From positions 25,398,127 through 25,462,126 of the forward strand of contig JAFMSR010000015.1 in NCBI GenBank assembly GCA_022818135.1: 64,000 nt of DNA. The letters are read 5' to 3'. Below the pieces are notes generated by a model, which saw nothing but the letters and a program-made list of their open reading frames with translations, was not told where the DNA came from and did not search any database. The stretch comes from Saxidomus purpurata (taxonomy: Eukaryota > Mollusca > Bivalvia > Venerida > Veneridae). The translations under genes were made by a program, and so were the position numbers. This document shows, in pieces, positions 35,501 to 46,557 of the stretch (its first letter is position 1; every line of letters starts with the position of its first letter).

Positions 35501-36613
35501 TTTCAAGTCAGGTTTATACCCATTTGCAGTTGAGTGGACTGAGGCAGTAGTTATAGCTATTTTCAAGTTTTTCAAAGAAACACTGCAATGGTGATCTCAG
35601 ATTCTGGAATCTTAGAAAATCAGTTTTCGACCACTTGCTCACTGTGTTCACTGATGATAAAACAAACATACTGGTGAAGGATTTGTTTCAATAAATTTGT
35701 ACATTAAAATACAAAGTAGAACATGCTTTCTTGCATATAGGATCGGCATTTCCGGTGATTTTGCCCATGCCGGAAAAACCGGTCTGGCACCCCTCCTATG
35801 CCAGACGACTCTCGTGAATTACTTATGACATAACGTTATAAACAATGTGACGTCACTTTCCTACACACAACGTCGGAATGTCATTTTGTTTTTTATTATA
35901 ATTCATCATTTTGATAAGTTTGCATTTAGAAATCTACTTTAAAGTGCAAGACGGTATGCAAGAAAAAGTTTCCATCATGAGACACTTGGCTCAGATGGAA
36001 ATATCCATCACCGAGGTTAACTGTTTTGGCGGGAACGAGGCTCTGCCGATCTGAACCTCGTGCTCATGACAGAAACTATTAATCCTTAGGGTACTATATC
36101 ACTATTTGAACTTCTAATTTCTAGCTCTGTACTGCTTAATACACACTTTTTCCAGTAACCCAATCCATGGCTGTAACACTCTGCTGCATGTCATAGATAG
36201 ACAGATTTTTGTACCTGAAAATAAAATTGACAAGATTGGATATCCATTACACTCTTCAAGCATGATGTATACATGTACACTATGAATAATAGAGCATATT
36301 TGACATTATTTGTATCAATAATTACAATAACAGATAATGTGCTTTTTGGAAATTGAGTGCTACCTGTTGTAGCTATCAAATCTCAAAGACAATTTGTAGT
36401 CTGAGACAAGTCTGAAGAGTGGGTCATAGCCTATGCCCTGTATCTAATAAAAAGAAATGAAACCTCAACCGAAAAATCTACATATCCGAAATCTATGCAA
36501 TGAAACTGTAAAAAAGTGTGTGTGTTTGTATGGGCTTTTGTCAGTTGTTGAAATATGGAAATACTATTCCCAGACTTCTTGATTGACTCAAATATCCAGT
36601 CATCATAATCCAT
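29297..36613 (-). CDS. WDR73: WDR73 orthologue, WD-repeat protein, 8-9 exons
   Basis: Exons: 36613-36565 (junction uncertain), 36443-36364 (uncertain), 36214-36147, 35279-35185, 34572-34484, 32515-32277, 31721-31408, 30985-30952, 29517-29297 (TGA). The last seven join in frame with GT/AG and give 353 residues, against about 378 in human WDR73. Shared blocks are MDYDDWIFESIKK (human DDWLVESL), DRDFRVQTGGF ([11 protein letters not shown]), TDLKHLPGTR ([10 protein letters not shown]) and SGIDGMVYIY (SGFDGTVQVY). The C-terminal MWHP and LHAW blocks also match human THTWHP and LHVW. WDR73 is a cytosolic beta-propeller protein linked in humans to Galloway-Mowat syndrome and to Integrator assembly. 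Introns carry several SINEs. Confidence 0.92.
30952..30985 (-). CDS. WDR73: WDR73 34-nt micro-exon
   Basis: It encodes ASPDGSKFSVSG between acceptor GATTTCAG and donor G|GTAACT. It is supported by phase 0 in, phase 1 out and by joining CVQ to G-IDGMVYIY as in the human SGFDG blade. Confidence 0.88.
31275..31321. repeat. CAT/ATC trinucleotide microsatellite
   Basis: An imperfect (ATC)n tract with CAC and AAC interruptions in a WDR73 intron. Confidence 0.9.
31408..31721 (-). CDS. WDR73: WDR73 exon, central blades
   Basis: A 314-nt exon, acceptor TTTTTCAG, donor CAG|GTAATA. It encodes TAFTDQLSSMFYQSANILHS, SKGDIYTCDFR, WTMTKLNDQSESVLL and LGDVILTDLRF. It matches the human region with FCCASGRLGLVDTR and LGSDGRLCLLDPR, where D-x-R ends each blade. 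Confidence 0.92.
32277..32515 (-). CDS. WDR73: WDR73 exon
   Basis: It encodes KCVTACDGKTSVSRWKMGDG and later NNITVLDAERFERITDCSG. It aligns with human LVTSG...LQVWQV and the RSLQVVDLESRK region. Phase 2 in, phase 1 out, matching both neighbours. The acceptor ACATTTTAG is AT-rich. Confidence 0.9.
32680..32755. repeat. Dispersed repeat fragment, second copy near 41955
   Basis: GTGTTCATCATCAAATAAAC and GGAGTTCTGATGCACAGTAA resemble GTGTTCATCGTCTAAC and GGAGTCTGATGTGCAGTAAT at 41960-42002. The shared length is about 70 bp and the family is unknown. Confidence 0.6.
33400..33576 (-). repeat. tRNA-derived SINE (family A)
   Basis: The minus strand from 33576 has GTGGTAGAATGG (A-box-like) and GGTTTGAGTCC (B-box-like), then GACCATGTCTCTTTTATG. 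It lies in a WDR73 intron. Confidence 0.75.
34424..34478 (-). repeat. SINE family B tail fragment beside WDR73 exon
   Basis: AGTCCTGGCCGACCCTAGGA and GATGAAACTGCCAAGACC match 8692-8740. Similarity ends only a few bases from the donor of the exon at 34484-34572. Confidence 0.65.
34484..34572 (-). CDS. WDR73: WDR73 exon
   Basis: An 89-nt exon encoding KLNKDRDFRVQTGGFCQSRV then TDLKHLPGTR. This is nearly residue for residue the human [26 protein letters not shown] block. Acceptor TTTTTTTACAG, donor AG|GTAGGC; the exon fills exactly the phase gap between its neighbours. Confidence 0.93.
35032..35176 (-). repeat. SINE family A, head-truncated, next to exon
   Basis: The body and tail match the family (GACCATGTCTCTTTATTTTG, GGTTCTTCCAGG), but the tRNA head is missing. 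The copy starts about 8 bp beyond the donor of the exon at 35185-35279. Confidence 0.7.
35185..35279 (-). CDS. WDR73: WDR73 exon between two SINEs
   Basis: It encodes LCIGTSTGQKHEILELMLPD then KMLESEEAARA. This matches the human [20 protein letters not shown] region. Acceptor CATTTGCAG, donor GCA|GTAAGT. SINE copies lie on both sides (35032-35176 and 35371-35515). Confidence 0.9.
35371..35515 (-). repeat. SINE family A fragment
   Basis: GAAGAACCAGTACGAAACTG and CTCACATAAAGAGACCTGTC match the family body; the tRNA-like part is decayed. Confidence 0.65.
36147..36214 (-). CDS. WDR73: WDR73 exon, blade 1
   Basis: It encodes YKNLSIYDMQQSVTAMDWVT then GK (human [20 protein letters not shown]). 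Acceptor TTTTATTTTCAG, donor A|GTGTGT. Confidence 0.9.
36364..36443 (-). CDS. WDR73: WDR73 candidate exon 2, no match in human
   Basis: A strong pyrimidine-rich acceptor (TTTCTTTTTATTAG) and a CAG|GTAGC donor whose phase fits the next exon. The frame would give IQGIGYDPLFRLVSDYKLS then LRFDSYNR, absent from human WDR73. Starting at 36443 it needs a phase-0 donor in exon 1. The internal acceptor TTGTCTCAG (start 36400) instead fits the phase-1 donor at 36565. It could be an alternative, mollusc-specific or mis-called exon. Confidence 0.5.
36565..36613 (-). CDS. WDR73: WDR73 exon 1 with start codon
   Basis: It starts MDYDDWIFESIKKSGN. An in-frame ATG also exists at 36667, but similarity to human MDPGDDWLVES begins at the ATG at 36613. 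The 3' boundary is uncertain: A|GTATTT at 36565 (phase 1) or a later GT at about 36480 (phase 0). Confidence 0.7.
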
Positions 36614-36667
36614 GTCTTCTTCCCTCACTTGTTCCGAGCCGGTGTAACGGTTTGGAAATGGTTTCAA

Positions 36668-39561
36668 ACAATAGATCGCGATAGGCTCAAAATTTCAGAA
36701 CCTATTCTTGATGGGTAGCTGCAACAATTATGAACGTATCGGCTACATGTATCTTAGAATATTTGGCAATAAAATGTTACGGAATAATATGAAATTAGGC
36801 ACTACCTATCAGCTTAATTGCTGTTCGTATAAAATTTCTCCATTGCATCATTACTCAATGTTTAAATCGTTCGATTAAGAATTTAGAACAATGATTTTTC
36901 AGATATACCAAAACAAGTCAACCGCTGAAGTACCTCCAAACCAAACTGTCAGATTGTAAGTATCAGATATTTGCTTTACAAACGCTTTTGTAACAGCCTT
37001 GTATTCCTTTCTCATAATTTTTCAGTGCACACAGAGATCTTTGCATGAAAACTGCATGACTGCCAAGGCTGAACGAATTCCAGAAATGCAGAAACACATT
37101 CACCAGGTCACTGGCAATTTTTTTCAAATTTTTGCTGTAATTTTTAGCGAATGACAGTAAGGGTTGGTATTGCCAGTAAAATGCTGTTGCGATACATTTA
37201 AGTTGATATGCAATTCTCGGCTTCGCCATGACGTCATACTTACCAGTTAACCAATCAGATTCTGAGGTCGCGTTCATTTCTTCATTCGGTAAAAGGTGAA
37301 AACTCGGTCTTTACCGTTGACTCATATGCAAGTTTAAATTTATTTTAAATGAAACAAAAAGCTTTTAACAACATAGAATCATTATAAAAACAATCTGATA
37401 GTTTCAAGGTAATGGAAGATCGTCGTCTTTCATTTCTAATCTTGGTTATTGTATTATTCAAAGTTAAAGATGCATAGAGACCAGCGATGACAGCCGAGGA
37501 ATACCTTCCCCCCCCGAATGTAATGATTTCAGTACCCAGATGCGCCGAATAGCATGCATAAACCTCACTTTTAGTATGGGTAATTAATTTTTTTTTTTTC
37601 ACTTTTCATGTCACCGGAGGTGCTAGGTAGCTGAAAATAGATGCATAGACCTCACTTTTAGTATGGACAAATTAGTTTTTTTTTATTCTTTTCACTTTTC
37701 ATTGTCAAAGGCAGGTGAATCCAGCGCGCACGAAAACCCCAACCCCCCAAACCCCCCGCCCCCCCCCCCCCCCCCCCCCGCTAGGTAGAAGTCTACCCGT
37801 GTAGGTTTAGTTCAGCAGTTTTTTTCCTTATTTAACTGGTACCCGTCAACAGACCCATTCAGAATTGGAAAACAAATCATTCATAAAAAGTGGCAGTGGG
37901 CCTGTTCAATGGACCCTGCCAAAAAAAAAATGAGTTTCACAAAATGTAATGTTTGAACAGTTACCCTTCTTATTGATCATGCAATTATTGAAAAAAATTC
38001 TTTATATCCATATTCGCACACCTGACTTATGTTCAGGATATAGTCACTTCTGGTCTAATTTTCAAGGATCTGATTGATTTGAAAATCAGTATCTGATGAA
38101 CGCTGAATTAAACAATGTCTCGAAACAGCAAATATACTGTCAGTGATTTTTTTTTGGATTTTTTAAAACAACCTGGGAAAATATAGCGCGATAAATCATA
38201 AAAAGGGGAAAATCCAACTTTGAAACCTAGACATTAGAATTGCATAACATAAACAAACACTGTCCCTCTAGGTCAATTTTAGTTTGTGCCAACAAATTCG
38301 CCAATCAGAAAAAGTTTGCGCCAATGGCTCCAAAGTTGGGGCCACTAGTCTTCAAAGCCTACAGAGCACCATAGAGGAGAGAGGAGTCATACCACTTTTA
38401 GTTAAGATTTCATTGCATGGTAGAAAACACTGTATAATATAGATCTAAATGATACAAAATTTATTTCAAACATTTTTGTAAATTTTCAATGGTCAAAATC
38501 ACATTTTCAGGAGCCAAGGTGAGACTTTCAGTGGTTAGGGCACCAGTCATAGAGTTCATATACTCTAGGATTGCATATCATAATTTTCTGTTCGTGTTCT
38601 GCAGCACCATGAGCTCAAAAATGAAAGTAACAGTTTGCAATCCCCGTTTGACACATATTTTCGCGACCTCGCATGTCCGTGAACTTAATCGCACATTAAT
38701 ATTTCTTCGATTTTAGCAATTTAAACAGTTTTTAATAAAACAAAAGTTGTCCAAAAGTATATTCAATGGTTTAAATACGTATTGATAAGTATTAACAAAA
38801 ACTGAAGGTTTACAAGGCGCCTAACATTGCCAAAGATATATGCATGTACTGTAGAGGAAAAATTTACGTCCAGAACAATTAGCAACTTGAGATTGCACCA
38901 CGTAAGTCAATAATTTAATTACTGACCACTTTGTTTGTATTCCCAAAAACAATGCCGAAATTATAAGTCTAAAGGGTAAACATGAATTGTATTTTTCGTT
39001 ATGATCGCCCAAAGCGCAATCTGTGAATTACAAATTTACAATACACAGAGACGTGTCAACCAAGCATCGCTAAGGCTTACAATCCGAACTAATTGCTCAC
39101 GCCTTTCCGTTGAACTAGCCAATCAACGATTGATTCTTGATTGACAGTGCGTAATTGCTGAGATTATAGTTTGTGAATTAATCAAGTCTAGTTAGACGAT
39201 TGATCCGTAAAGACTACAGTATTTCCCTTAACCCGTCCGAACCCGGAATCGGCTACTATCACGGATAGCCGCGATACGCAATTCTTTCTTTGTTTTAAAA
39301 CACCGATTTTCATAAAATATTTCGCTGTGCATATTATAGAACATTTTCTTGAAATTCCAAGGGGAAAATATGGCTTTCATTAGAGGAAAATACAGCTTTT
39401 TTTGGCTAGGGGAAAGAGCCGATATTCTGCTAAAAAAATAACGAAAAAGAATCACTGACTGTTCATAGTTTAGGAGAAAACAACACTATTTTTCACACTT
39501 CCCGTGGTACCAGACCCATTCACAATTAGGTAAAAAAAAATTGCTGTGAATAGCTACAATT
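36668..39561. other. Upstream of WDR73; no further gene
   Basis: This contains the putative WDR73 promoter, a ~90-bp imperfect tandem duplication at about 37553-37715, and a C homopolymer of about 21 at 37759-37779. No coding exon was recognised, although a 104-codon open frame on the minus strand at 37277-36963 overlaps the promoter motifs. Confidence 0.5.
37229..37258 (-). promoter_or_regulatory. Possible WDR73 promoter motifs: CRE and CCAAT
   Basis: A palindromic CRE TGACGTCA at 37229-37236 and CCAATCAG at 37251-37258 lie within 30 bp of each other, about 620 bp upstream of the WDR73 start codon. The motif pair is typical of housekeeping promoters. No transcription start can be fixed. Confidence 0.35.
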
Positions 39562-40499
39562 TTTAGCTCACCTGAGCTGGCTCAGGGTGAGCTATTAGGA
39601 TCGATGATTGTCAGTCGTCCGTCCACATTTAGTTCGTTAACACTCTAGTGGTCACATTTTTGCCTCAATTGTCACGAAACTTGGTCAGGATGTTTGTCCC
39701 AGTAATTACTCGGACGAGTTCGAATATGGGTCATCTCGGATGAAAAACTAGGTCACATGACCCAAAAATAGAAAAATCTTGTTAACACTCTAGAGGCTAC
39801 TGTTTCAGTCCAAATATCCTGGCAATTTGTCAGAAAGGTTGTTTGGTTGATTTCTAGCTCAAGTTTTAATATGGGTCACCTGGGGTCAAAAACTAGGTCA
39901 CACAGCCCAAATATGGAAAAACCTTGTTAACACTCTAGAGGTAACATTTTCAGCCCAAATATCCTGGACATTTGTCAGAAAGATTGTTTCTATGATTTCT
40001 AGCTTAAGTTCGAATATGGGTCATCTGGGGTCAAAAACTAGGTCACAGAGCCCAAATATGGAAAAACCTTGTTAACACTCTAGATGTTACATTTTCAGCC
40101 CAGATATCCTTGATATTTGTCAGAAAGGTTGTTTTGATGATTTCTAGCTCAAGTTCGAATATGGGTCATCTGGGGTCAAAAACTAGGTCACAGAGCCCAA
40201 ATGTGGAAAAACCTTGTTAACACTCTAGAGGTACCATTTTCAGCCCAAATATCCTGGAAATTTGTCAGAAAGGTTGTTTCGATGATTTCTAGCTCAAGTT
40301 CGAATATGGGTCATCTGGGGTCAAAAACTAGGTCACAGAGCCCAAATGTGGAAAAACCTTGTTAACACTCTAGAGGTACCATTTTCAGCCCAAATATCCT
40401 GGAAATTTGTCAGAAAGGTTGTTTCGATGATTTCTAGCAACTTTGTTAAAAGCAGTTGTACTCGGGTGAGCAATAAAGGGCCATCATGGCCCTCTTGTT
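39562..40499. mobile_element. Tandem-repeat element with 145-bp units and hairpin ends (copy 1)
   Basis: The left end TTTAGCTCACCTGAGCTGG folds with CTCAGGGTGAGC. The right end has AGGGCCATCATGGCCCT six bases from CTTGTT. About five 145-bp units carry AACACTCTAGAGGTAACATT, GATGATTTCTAGCTCAAG and GGGTCAAAAACTAGGTCACA. The ends resemble those of the pearl-like element at 1944 in inverted orientation, so a non-autonomous Helentron-type element is likely. The related copy is at 61406-62778. Confidence 0.8.
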
Positions 40500-40999
40500 A
40501 AATAACTTAGAAGGTAAACAAGTCTAAATTTTATTTATATTGATTTAGAAATGAATATTCTATTTCGCTGTTGGAAAAATCCATTAAAATGTTTTTGAAA
40601 TAGCTTGTAAACTGCTTCCAAACTATACCATGAAAATTTGGCGGAAAGTGCTATAAAAAAATGAAGGAATAGCATCAAATATTAATGTGAAAAGTGAAAA
40701 TAAGAACTGAGGTGTCTTATAATTATGTAGTACTAATGGCTAGATAGGCAGATCCAATTATTGATCTAGGTAGCCAGAAAATATTTTATACGCTGGCTCA
40801 TTCTTGACAATGCTTGAATACATGTCATTGAGTTTCAATGATATCATGATATCAGATTATTTTCAAGTCATGTGTTTTGAAGTTTGTGAGAGAAAAAGTA
40901 TAAATCTATCAAATCTATACTTTGCTAAGCTTTCTTAAAACGTTGAGTCGACCATCTGAATCATGTGACATTTCAGTTTGTAATGATGTCATATATATA

Positions 41000-41829
41000 C
41001 AGTGGACTCTCGTTATCTCGAATTTCAAGGGAGGGGCTTTTAGTTGTTGTTTTTTTTTTACGTATATGGACGAATAGTGCACAAAATTCCCTGTTTTCGA
41101 GACAGACAACTATTTGTATTTATTTTATTGATGCAAATTTCCTTGAAACATTGGAACACAAATTCAATTTTAATTACATTTTATTTTTGCATATACCCAA
41201 ACAGCCCTTAGTAATAAATATCAAGCACATCTACATACTTGTATCAGCCTGAGCGAAAACGAAAGTACGCGTCAGGCAAAAGTGAAAGTAGCGTTTCTTG
41301 AACCGGAAGTCAGAACATTCGTATATTCTAAACATAAGAACAGCATCTAACTACAAAACAACATATTTACAGACTGATATATTCGTTCAGAAATCATCTT
41401 TTTTTATAAAACCCAATCACTATTATCATATAACCTCGCAAATAAATTAAGTCTTTAAAGTAATTACCGCATTTTTAATCATTAATTACATGTAGTCACC
41501 GGCAATTAAAGTAAATCTATGAAAAACAAACAACAATCATTACGACACATGTGAATTGGCATGACAATGTCTCACCCTTGCTTTGACCCGCTGCAACTTT
41601 GATCCGTCACGACTTTCGCACTTCGACTTAACGAGTTGACAATACACTGGAATTTGATTGATAGGACCAAAAAATCCCTTCGACACATCCGGAGTCTCGA
41701 TATGTCAAATTTTGTCTTAAAAGGAGTCAGAGTACATAGATAAAGAAGGAAATTTGATGGGACTTTAGAATTTCTTCGACTTAAACGGAAATTCGAGGTA
41801 AGCAAGTTTGAGATACTGAGAGTCAACTG
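41000..41829. mobile_element. 830-bp pogo/Tigger-like element, TA flanks
   Basis: The left end CAGTGGACTCTCGTTATCTC and inverted right end GAGATACTGAGAGTCAACTG are each flanked by TA inside TATATA runs. A CAGT start and TA duplication fit pogo-type Tc1/mariner elements. There is no transposase frame. Confidence 0.8.
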
Positions 41830-43239
41830 TATATATATATTCATGCAGTTGTTGCATTTCTCGATTAAATTAGAATTTTTTTACAAATTTGTTAGACAAT
41901 AATAATTTTCTCCTGGATTTCTCTACATCTAATTATGAAATAACATCCATTCCAGCGGTGTTCATCGTCTAACAATGATTTGGAGTCTGATGTGCAGTAA
42001 TTAACCATTAAGGCCGCCAAATGCTCACATCTTGGCATGATCCCAAGATACTAGACCTTTCTCTTTATCGTGGCGTCACATCTTGCTTTATGGAATGAAA
42101 TGCATTTGATTGGATCAGAAAATAGGGCAAAATGTAAAAAACTTACTGCTATGGTTCACTGACGTTGCCTTGCACTAAATTTTATTATTCCTGTAATATA
42201 GCATCTTATTATCTGTTCTATACCATGTATACAGTTATTGTATATATTGCTTCTTCTAGAGTACAAGTTTTGAATAATTAGATTGAATCATACATTGAAT
42301 GACATGTAAATGATTGATGTGCATGAAATCCGAGGTAATGAGTTGCAGCTTAATCATTCAAATTACACAGATACGATACGAAATGTATTTTTATATGACA
42401 CAGGTGATTCAGGATATGAATGTAGAAAAATTGATGCAGTTGTCAGTGCTCCAGCACTGTTCTATTTTGTGCTAGCTGGAACACTGAGTTACAAGTATGA
42501 TAGTTTTGTATAGAGCGTACACCTGAGTAGAATGTGTATGCTTTGTTGAAGGTAAACCACACATTAGCCCCTTGATATTAGCCCAAATGTTCAATTTTGC
42601 ACAGGTCGACATTATAACATGAAATTATCTTCATAAGTTCATTATCATGATAATTGCCTCTATAATATATTACTCCAGCAAAATTGATAAATCTTACGAA
42701 AAAAGCTTTTACTTATGTTATTAGTATTAAATCAAATTTTAAACTTTGAAGAGTGAAGGGGCTAATATGTTCCCCTCTACAAAATTAAGCTTAGTACACA
42801 TGGGCTAATGTCCTACATACTTTTTATGAGTACTGTCAGACAACTTTATGAATTCTGATTGGTGAAATTAAGCAGGTGGGAGAGTATAGTATTACCTAAC
42901 ATGACCCAGTTACATACAGCATGTAGTGACAACTTTAAGAAGCTCATAGAAATTGTAAAATTTTAATGAGCTGAGAAAACGCTTTGATTTTCCTTAAAAA
43001 CTTATCAGCTAATGTAATCTATTGATTTTAAAATAAAGGATAAAACATGTTGTACAGGTACATGTTGTATGCTACATTTGTATAATAGTTAAAAACTGAA
43101 GTTTATACAAATTGACTGAAAATGGTTTTCTAAGCAATTTTAGAAATGTATTTTACTGATAAATAATTCATGCTGGCAATTTCAGTAACCTGGATCAAAG
43201 GTAAACATTCTATGATTTAAACTGACAGTGAACAGGTGC
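41830..43239. other. No gene recognised
   Basis: AT-rich intergenic sequence with one dispersed repeat fragment near 41955. ATTAGCCC strings at 42565-42585 and an inverted GGGCTAAT near 42804 are too short to call an element. Confidence 0.5.
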
Positions 43240-43678
43240 ACTAGCGGATCCAGGGGGGGGCGCACCCGGCGCGCGCCCCCCCTAAAATTCCCCAACCTTA
43301 CATAAATATCTGAGTATAAATATATATTTTCTGTTTCCGAAATCGGTATTTTAAAAGTATCAAAAACACGTTTGAAATGCAGGAAAATGCACGAAATGGC
43401 ACCCTCAAAATTTTTTTTCGGGGAGCATGCCCCCAACCCCCTAGAAAGTGCCTCCCTACTTTTTAACCTCTAGCTACGGCCCTGACATTGTTCATTGCCA
43501 TTCAATTATACATGTTAATTATACACTCGCTCGCTCCACCACTATTTAGTGTTCGGTTACTTAAAAACAAAGAATAAACACACAGTCATAAATGCCGTCT
43601 TATAAGGCTTGAGCAGAACCACCAAATGGCAGAAAAGTTACGCCCCACCTAAGACCAAATCCTGGATCCGCCCCTGAG
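43240..43678. mobile_element. ~440-bp MITE-like repeat with GCGGATCCAGG inverted ends
   Basis: CTAGCGGATCCAGG at the left is matched by inverted CCTGGATCCGCCCCTG at the right. The left end is followed by a G-run and GCGCACCCGGCGCGCGCC, much more GC-rich than the surroundings. No target duplication is clear. Confidence 0.6.
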
Positions 43679-44520
43679 GTGAGTAGTCTTTGTCCTAGTT
43701 CAAGTGATTTTTTATGCCCCAGCCATTTGAAGAATGGTGGAAGAGCATAAAGTGTTACTCCTGTCCGTCCTTCCATGCAAATGGTGGTTTATGATCATAA
43801 AACACAGGTCAAGTTCGATTTCAGTTATAATCCACAATTTATTACAGGAGTTATTGCTCCTTTTCAACTTAAATTTCAGCAAAATAGTGGTTTCTGATCA
43901 ACAACTTTCGATTCAAAGTTTACATGTAAGGTATTTATGATCATAAAATACAGGTCAACTTTGATTTCAGTTACATCTATGCAATATTACAGGAGTTATG
44001 TTCCCTTGTAGACTTGACTTTCAGCTTATTTTTGGTTTCTGATGATTAGCAACGTCCCAGTAGCACTAAATTAGCCATTTATGAATTTATAGAATGATAA
44101 ATTTATGGATAGATTAATGACAGAACTTTTTTAGTTATATAGTCTATATAGTCATTTCTTTTACAATTTATGGTTTTTCTCACAAAACATTTTTGGACAG
44201 CATTTTCTTATTTTCTCATTGAAAAAAATATTGAGCTATAATTATAGCATGTTTTATCATTTAAAAGGCAACGTCATGCATGTTTTGGAACAAACCCAGG
44301 ATTAATTTCCTTGATAAGATATCTTTCTTGGTAATGCATGTAATGTAAGAGTTACAAGAAACTTAACATCAACATGCTAATGGGTTTTTAACTATGTACT
44401 TGAAAAAAGTATAATTATTTGATAGATCAGTACTGTATATCTGCTGTAAAATATGTTTAGGATAATATGGTGGTGACAGTAACAAAGCAATTAAGATATG
44501 TGCGCAAAAGGTTACTTCCA

Positions 44521-46436
44521 TTACAACGCGTTGCAGTTGGGTTTGCCCGATCGCTATCTTGGCATTCGATACAGTTATAATCTTACGTCACTCATAGTGC
44601 AATTTTGAAACTATTATTAGAGCTAGTTTATAGGTTAACTCCTCCCCATTCAAGGACATTTAGGTGCGAGCGTCCAGCTTCTTTCTCACGTCGTCAATTT
44701 GCTCCGCCCAAAACCCCCCATGGTAATTTTAATGCAAGTGACAAACAGTATTTAATAATGTTAAATATAGGTTTCTTCGCGTATTTTGTAGTGACTGCGA
44801 GATAAATTATATAGATCTTCTGTTTTATTTAAAATGTTGATTAATATATACTCTTTTAAAAGAGATCTCCTTCAATTAATACAGCGACTGAACTACGGTA
44901 TCATTGCATTTATAAGTGTACACCGTAAGTTTATGAATTAGTTTACATGTAAATTATATTCGCGGAACTTTACACATCGGAATTCCATTGCAGTAACATG
45001 TTATCCTACACAATTCATAATGACGTCTGTTGAAAAAATATATTGTGATGCATTTTTCATAAAATGCGTTTTTCAGTCTGTTTCTCAACATCGCCTTGTC
45101 AATTTTGTTTGCCAGAGTGGAACAAAATGTCAACGAAGTAATTAAATTGACGAAATTATCAATAATTGAGTAGATCTACATCGATGCGTGAAAATATTTT
45201 TGTCTCCCGCGGTACTGGAACTCCTTTTATTTCGCAGCGCGTCGCCACAAAAGTAGGGAAGTCTGCTGACATACTAAGTATCTAATGCCGTACTGTATGT
45301 ACTGACATAATCAGTGCATCTGCCAAATTCTTTACTTGTACGGACGTTGTATTATCATACCCAAGTTCCCTCTCTACTGCCGACAGTGAACTCGACAATT
45401 TTCCCTTGTGAACAGTGTTTTTACTTTAAAAGCCGTGCGGTCGGGGCATTGAGTTTAAGAAATAATTACAAATCAATGAACAGGGGCGTAGTTATTCCGG
45501 CCATAAAAATGAAACTGCAGACATGACAGTCAGACCAGTAGATTAATAACGATTATATGATTTGTTTCACTTTATCTCATATATTTACAGGGAAACCGAT
45601 TTTATAGGCTGATATTTTCAAGTTGTTCACCTTCTAGTTATAAATAACAGATCTGTGAAAGGGGTCTCACTGAAACACCAAATTAATTAGACTATTGGAC
45701 CTGCTGTATATGTCCAACCCATAGTACAGAGGGGGAGGACATGTCTGGCACAGGACTTTCTGCTGTCAGACAAGCGGCTTTTCTGTCCCGGGTCCCGGTT
45801 GTCCGCGGATGCGAAATGTTGAGGGCAAAAAATTAAAACGAATAAATATTGTAGAAAGTCCTGTTTTACCTAGCCCAGACATTTTAGATCTATTTGCAGT
45901 ATTGGGATAACATTTTAATCTTGCTTACTTTAAAAGTGCGCTGTTAATGTGTTTTATTTTTATGCACATGTATTACCTCTACCAAACTACTGCAAGACAG
46001 AACAATTTTACAAACTGATATTACATCTAGTCTGCCTTTGCGAAGCGGCCCCATCGGTATGTAGCAAACCCAGGCAATTAGTTGGGCTATTCGTTGAGGT
46101 ACGCAATAAAACTTCCATAGTTTATTTCATAAAGTTTTGGGAAAGTTTCATCAATTAGTGTACACCTGCTGGCTCCCCGATTTACCAAATGGCCTTTAAT
46201 ATATACTTTATATACTGCTTCTGTTATGACTTTTTTCTACGTAACGTCAGAATCAAATAAAGACTGATCGTATGCGCCCCTATTTGACCTTTTCAATGAA
46301 AGAACGGAGGGGAGGAGTTAACCGATATCTACATGCTCTATTAATAGTTTCAGATTCGCCTTTGTGTGACGTAAGATTGTAATTTTATTGATTGCTAAAA
46401 TAGCCAGCGGGCAAAGCCAACTGCAACGCGTTGTAA
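44521..46436. mobile_element. 1.9-kb element with ~130-bp TIRs, 3-bp TSD CCA
   Basis: The left end TTACAACGCGTTGCAGTTGG is matched by the inverted right end. Similarity continues through ATAATCTTACGTCAC, GAAACTATTATTAGAGC and GGTTAACTCCTCCC. CCA lies outside both ends (44518-44520 and 46437-46439). No transposase frame; superfamily unassigned. Confidence 0.8.
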
Positions 46437-46557
46437 CCATTACATAAAACAATAGATCATGCAATATAAGAAAGATGTTAACTCTGAAAACAGACCACTG
46501 TGCATAACTTACACAATTAAATGGACGCTGACACTACATCACTGTCAAATTATTAGT

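Noticed and set aside
36963..37277. 104-codon minus-strand frame
   Set aside because: No recognisable domain. It overlaps CRE/CCAAT motifs upstream of WDR73 and is more likely promoter or 5'UTR sequence.
42560..42815. Possible small TIR element with ATTAGCCC ends
   Set aside because: The inverted match is only about 10 bp with no target duplication.
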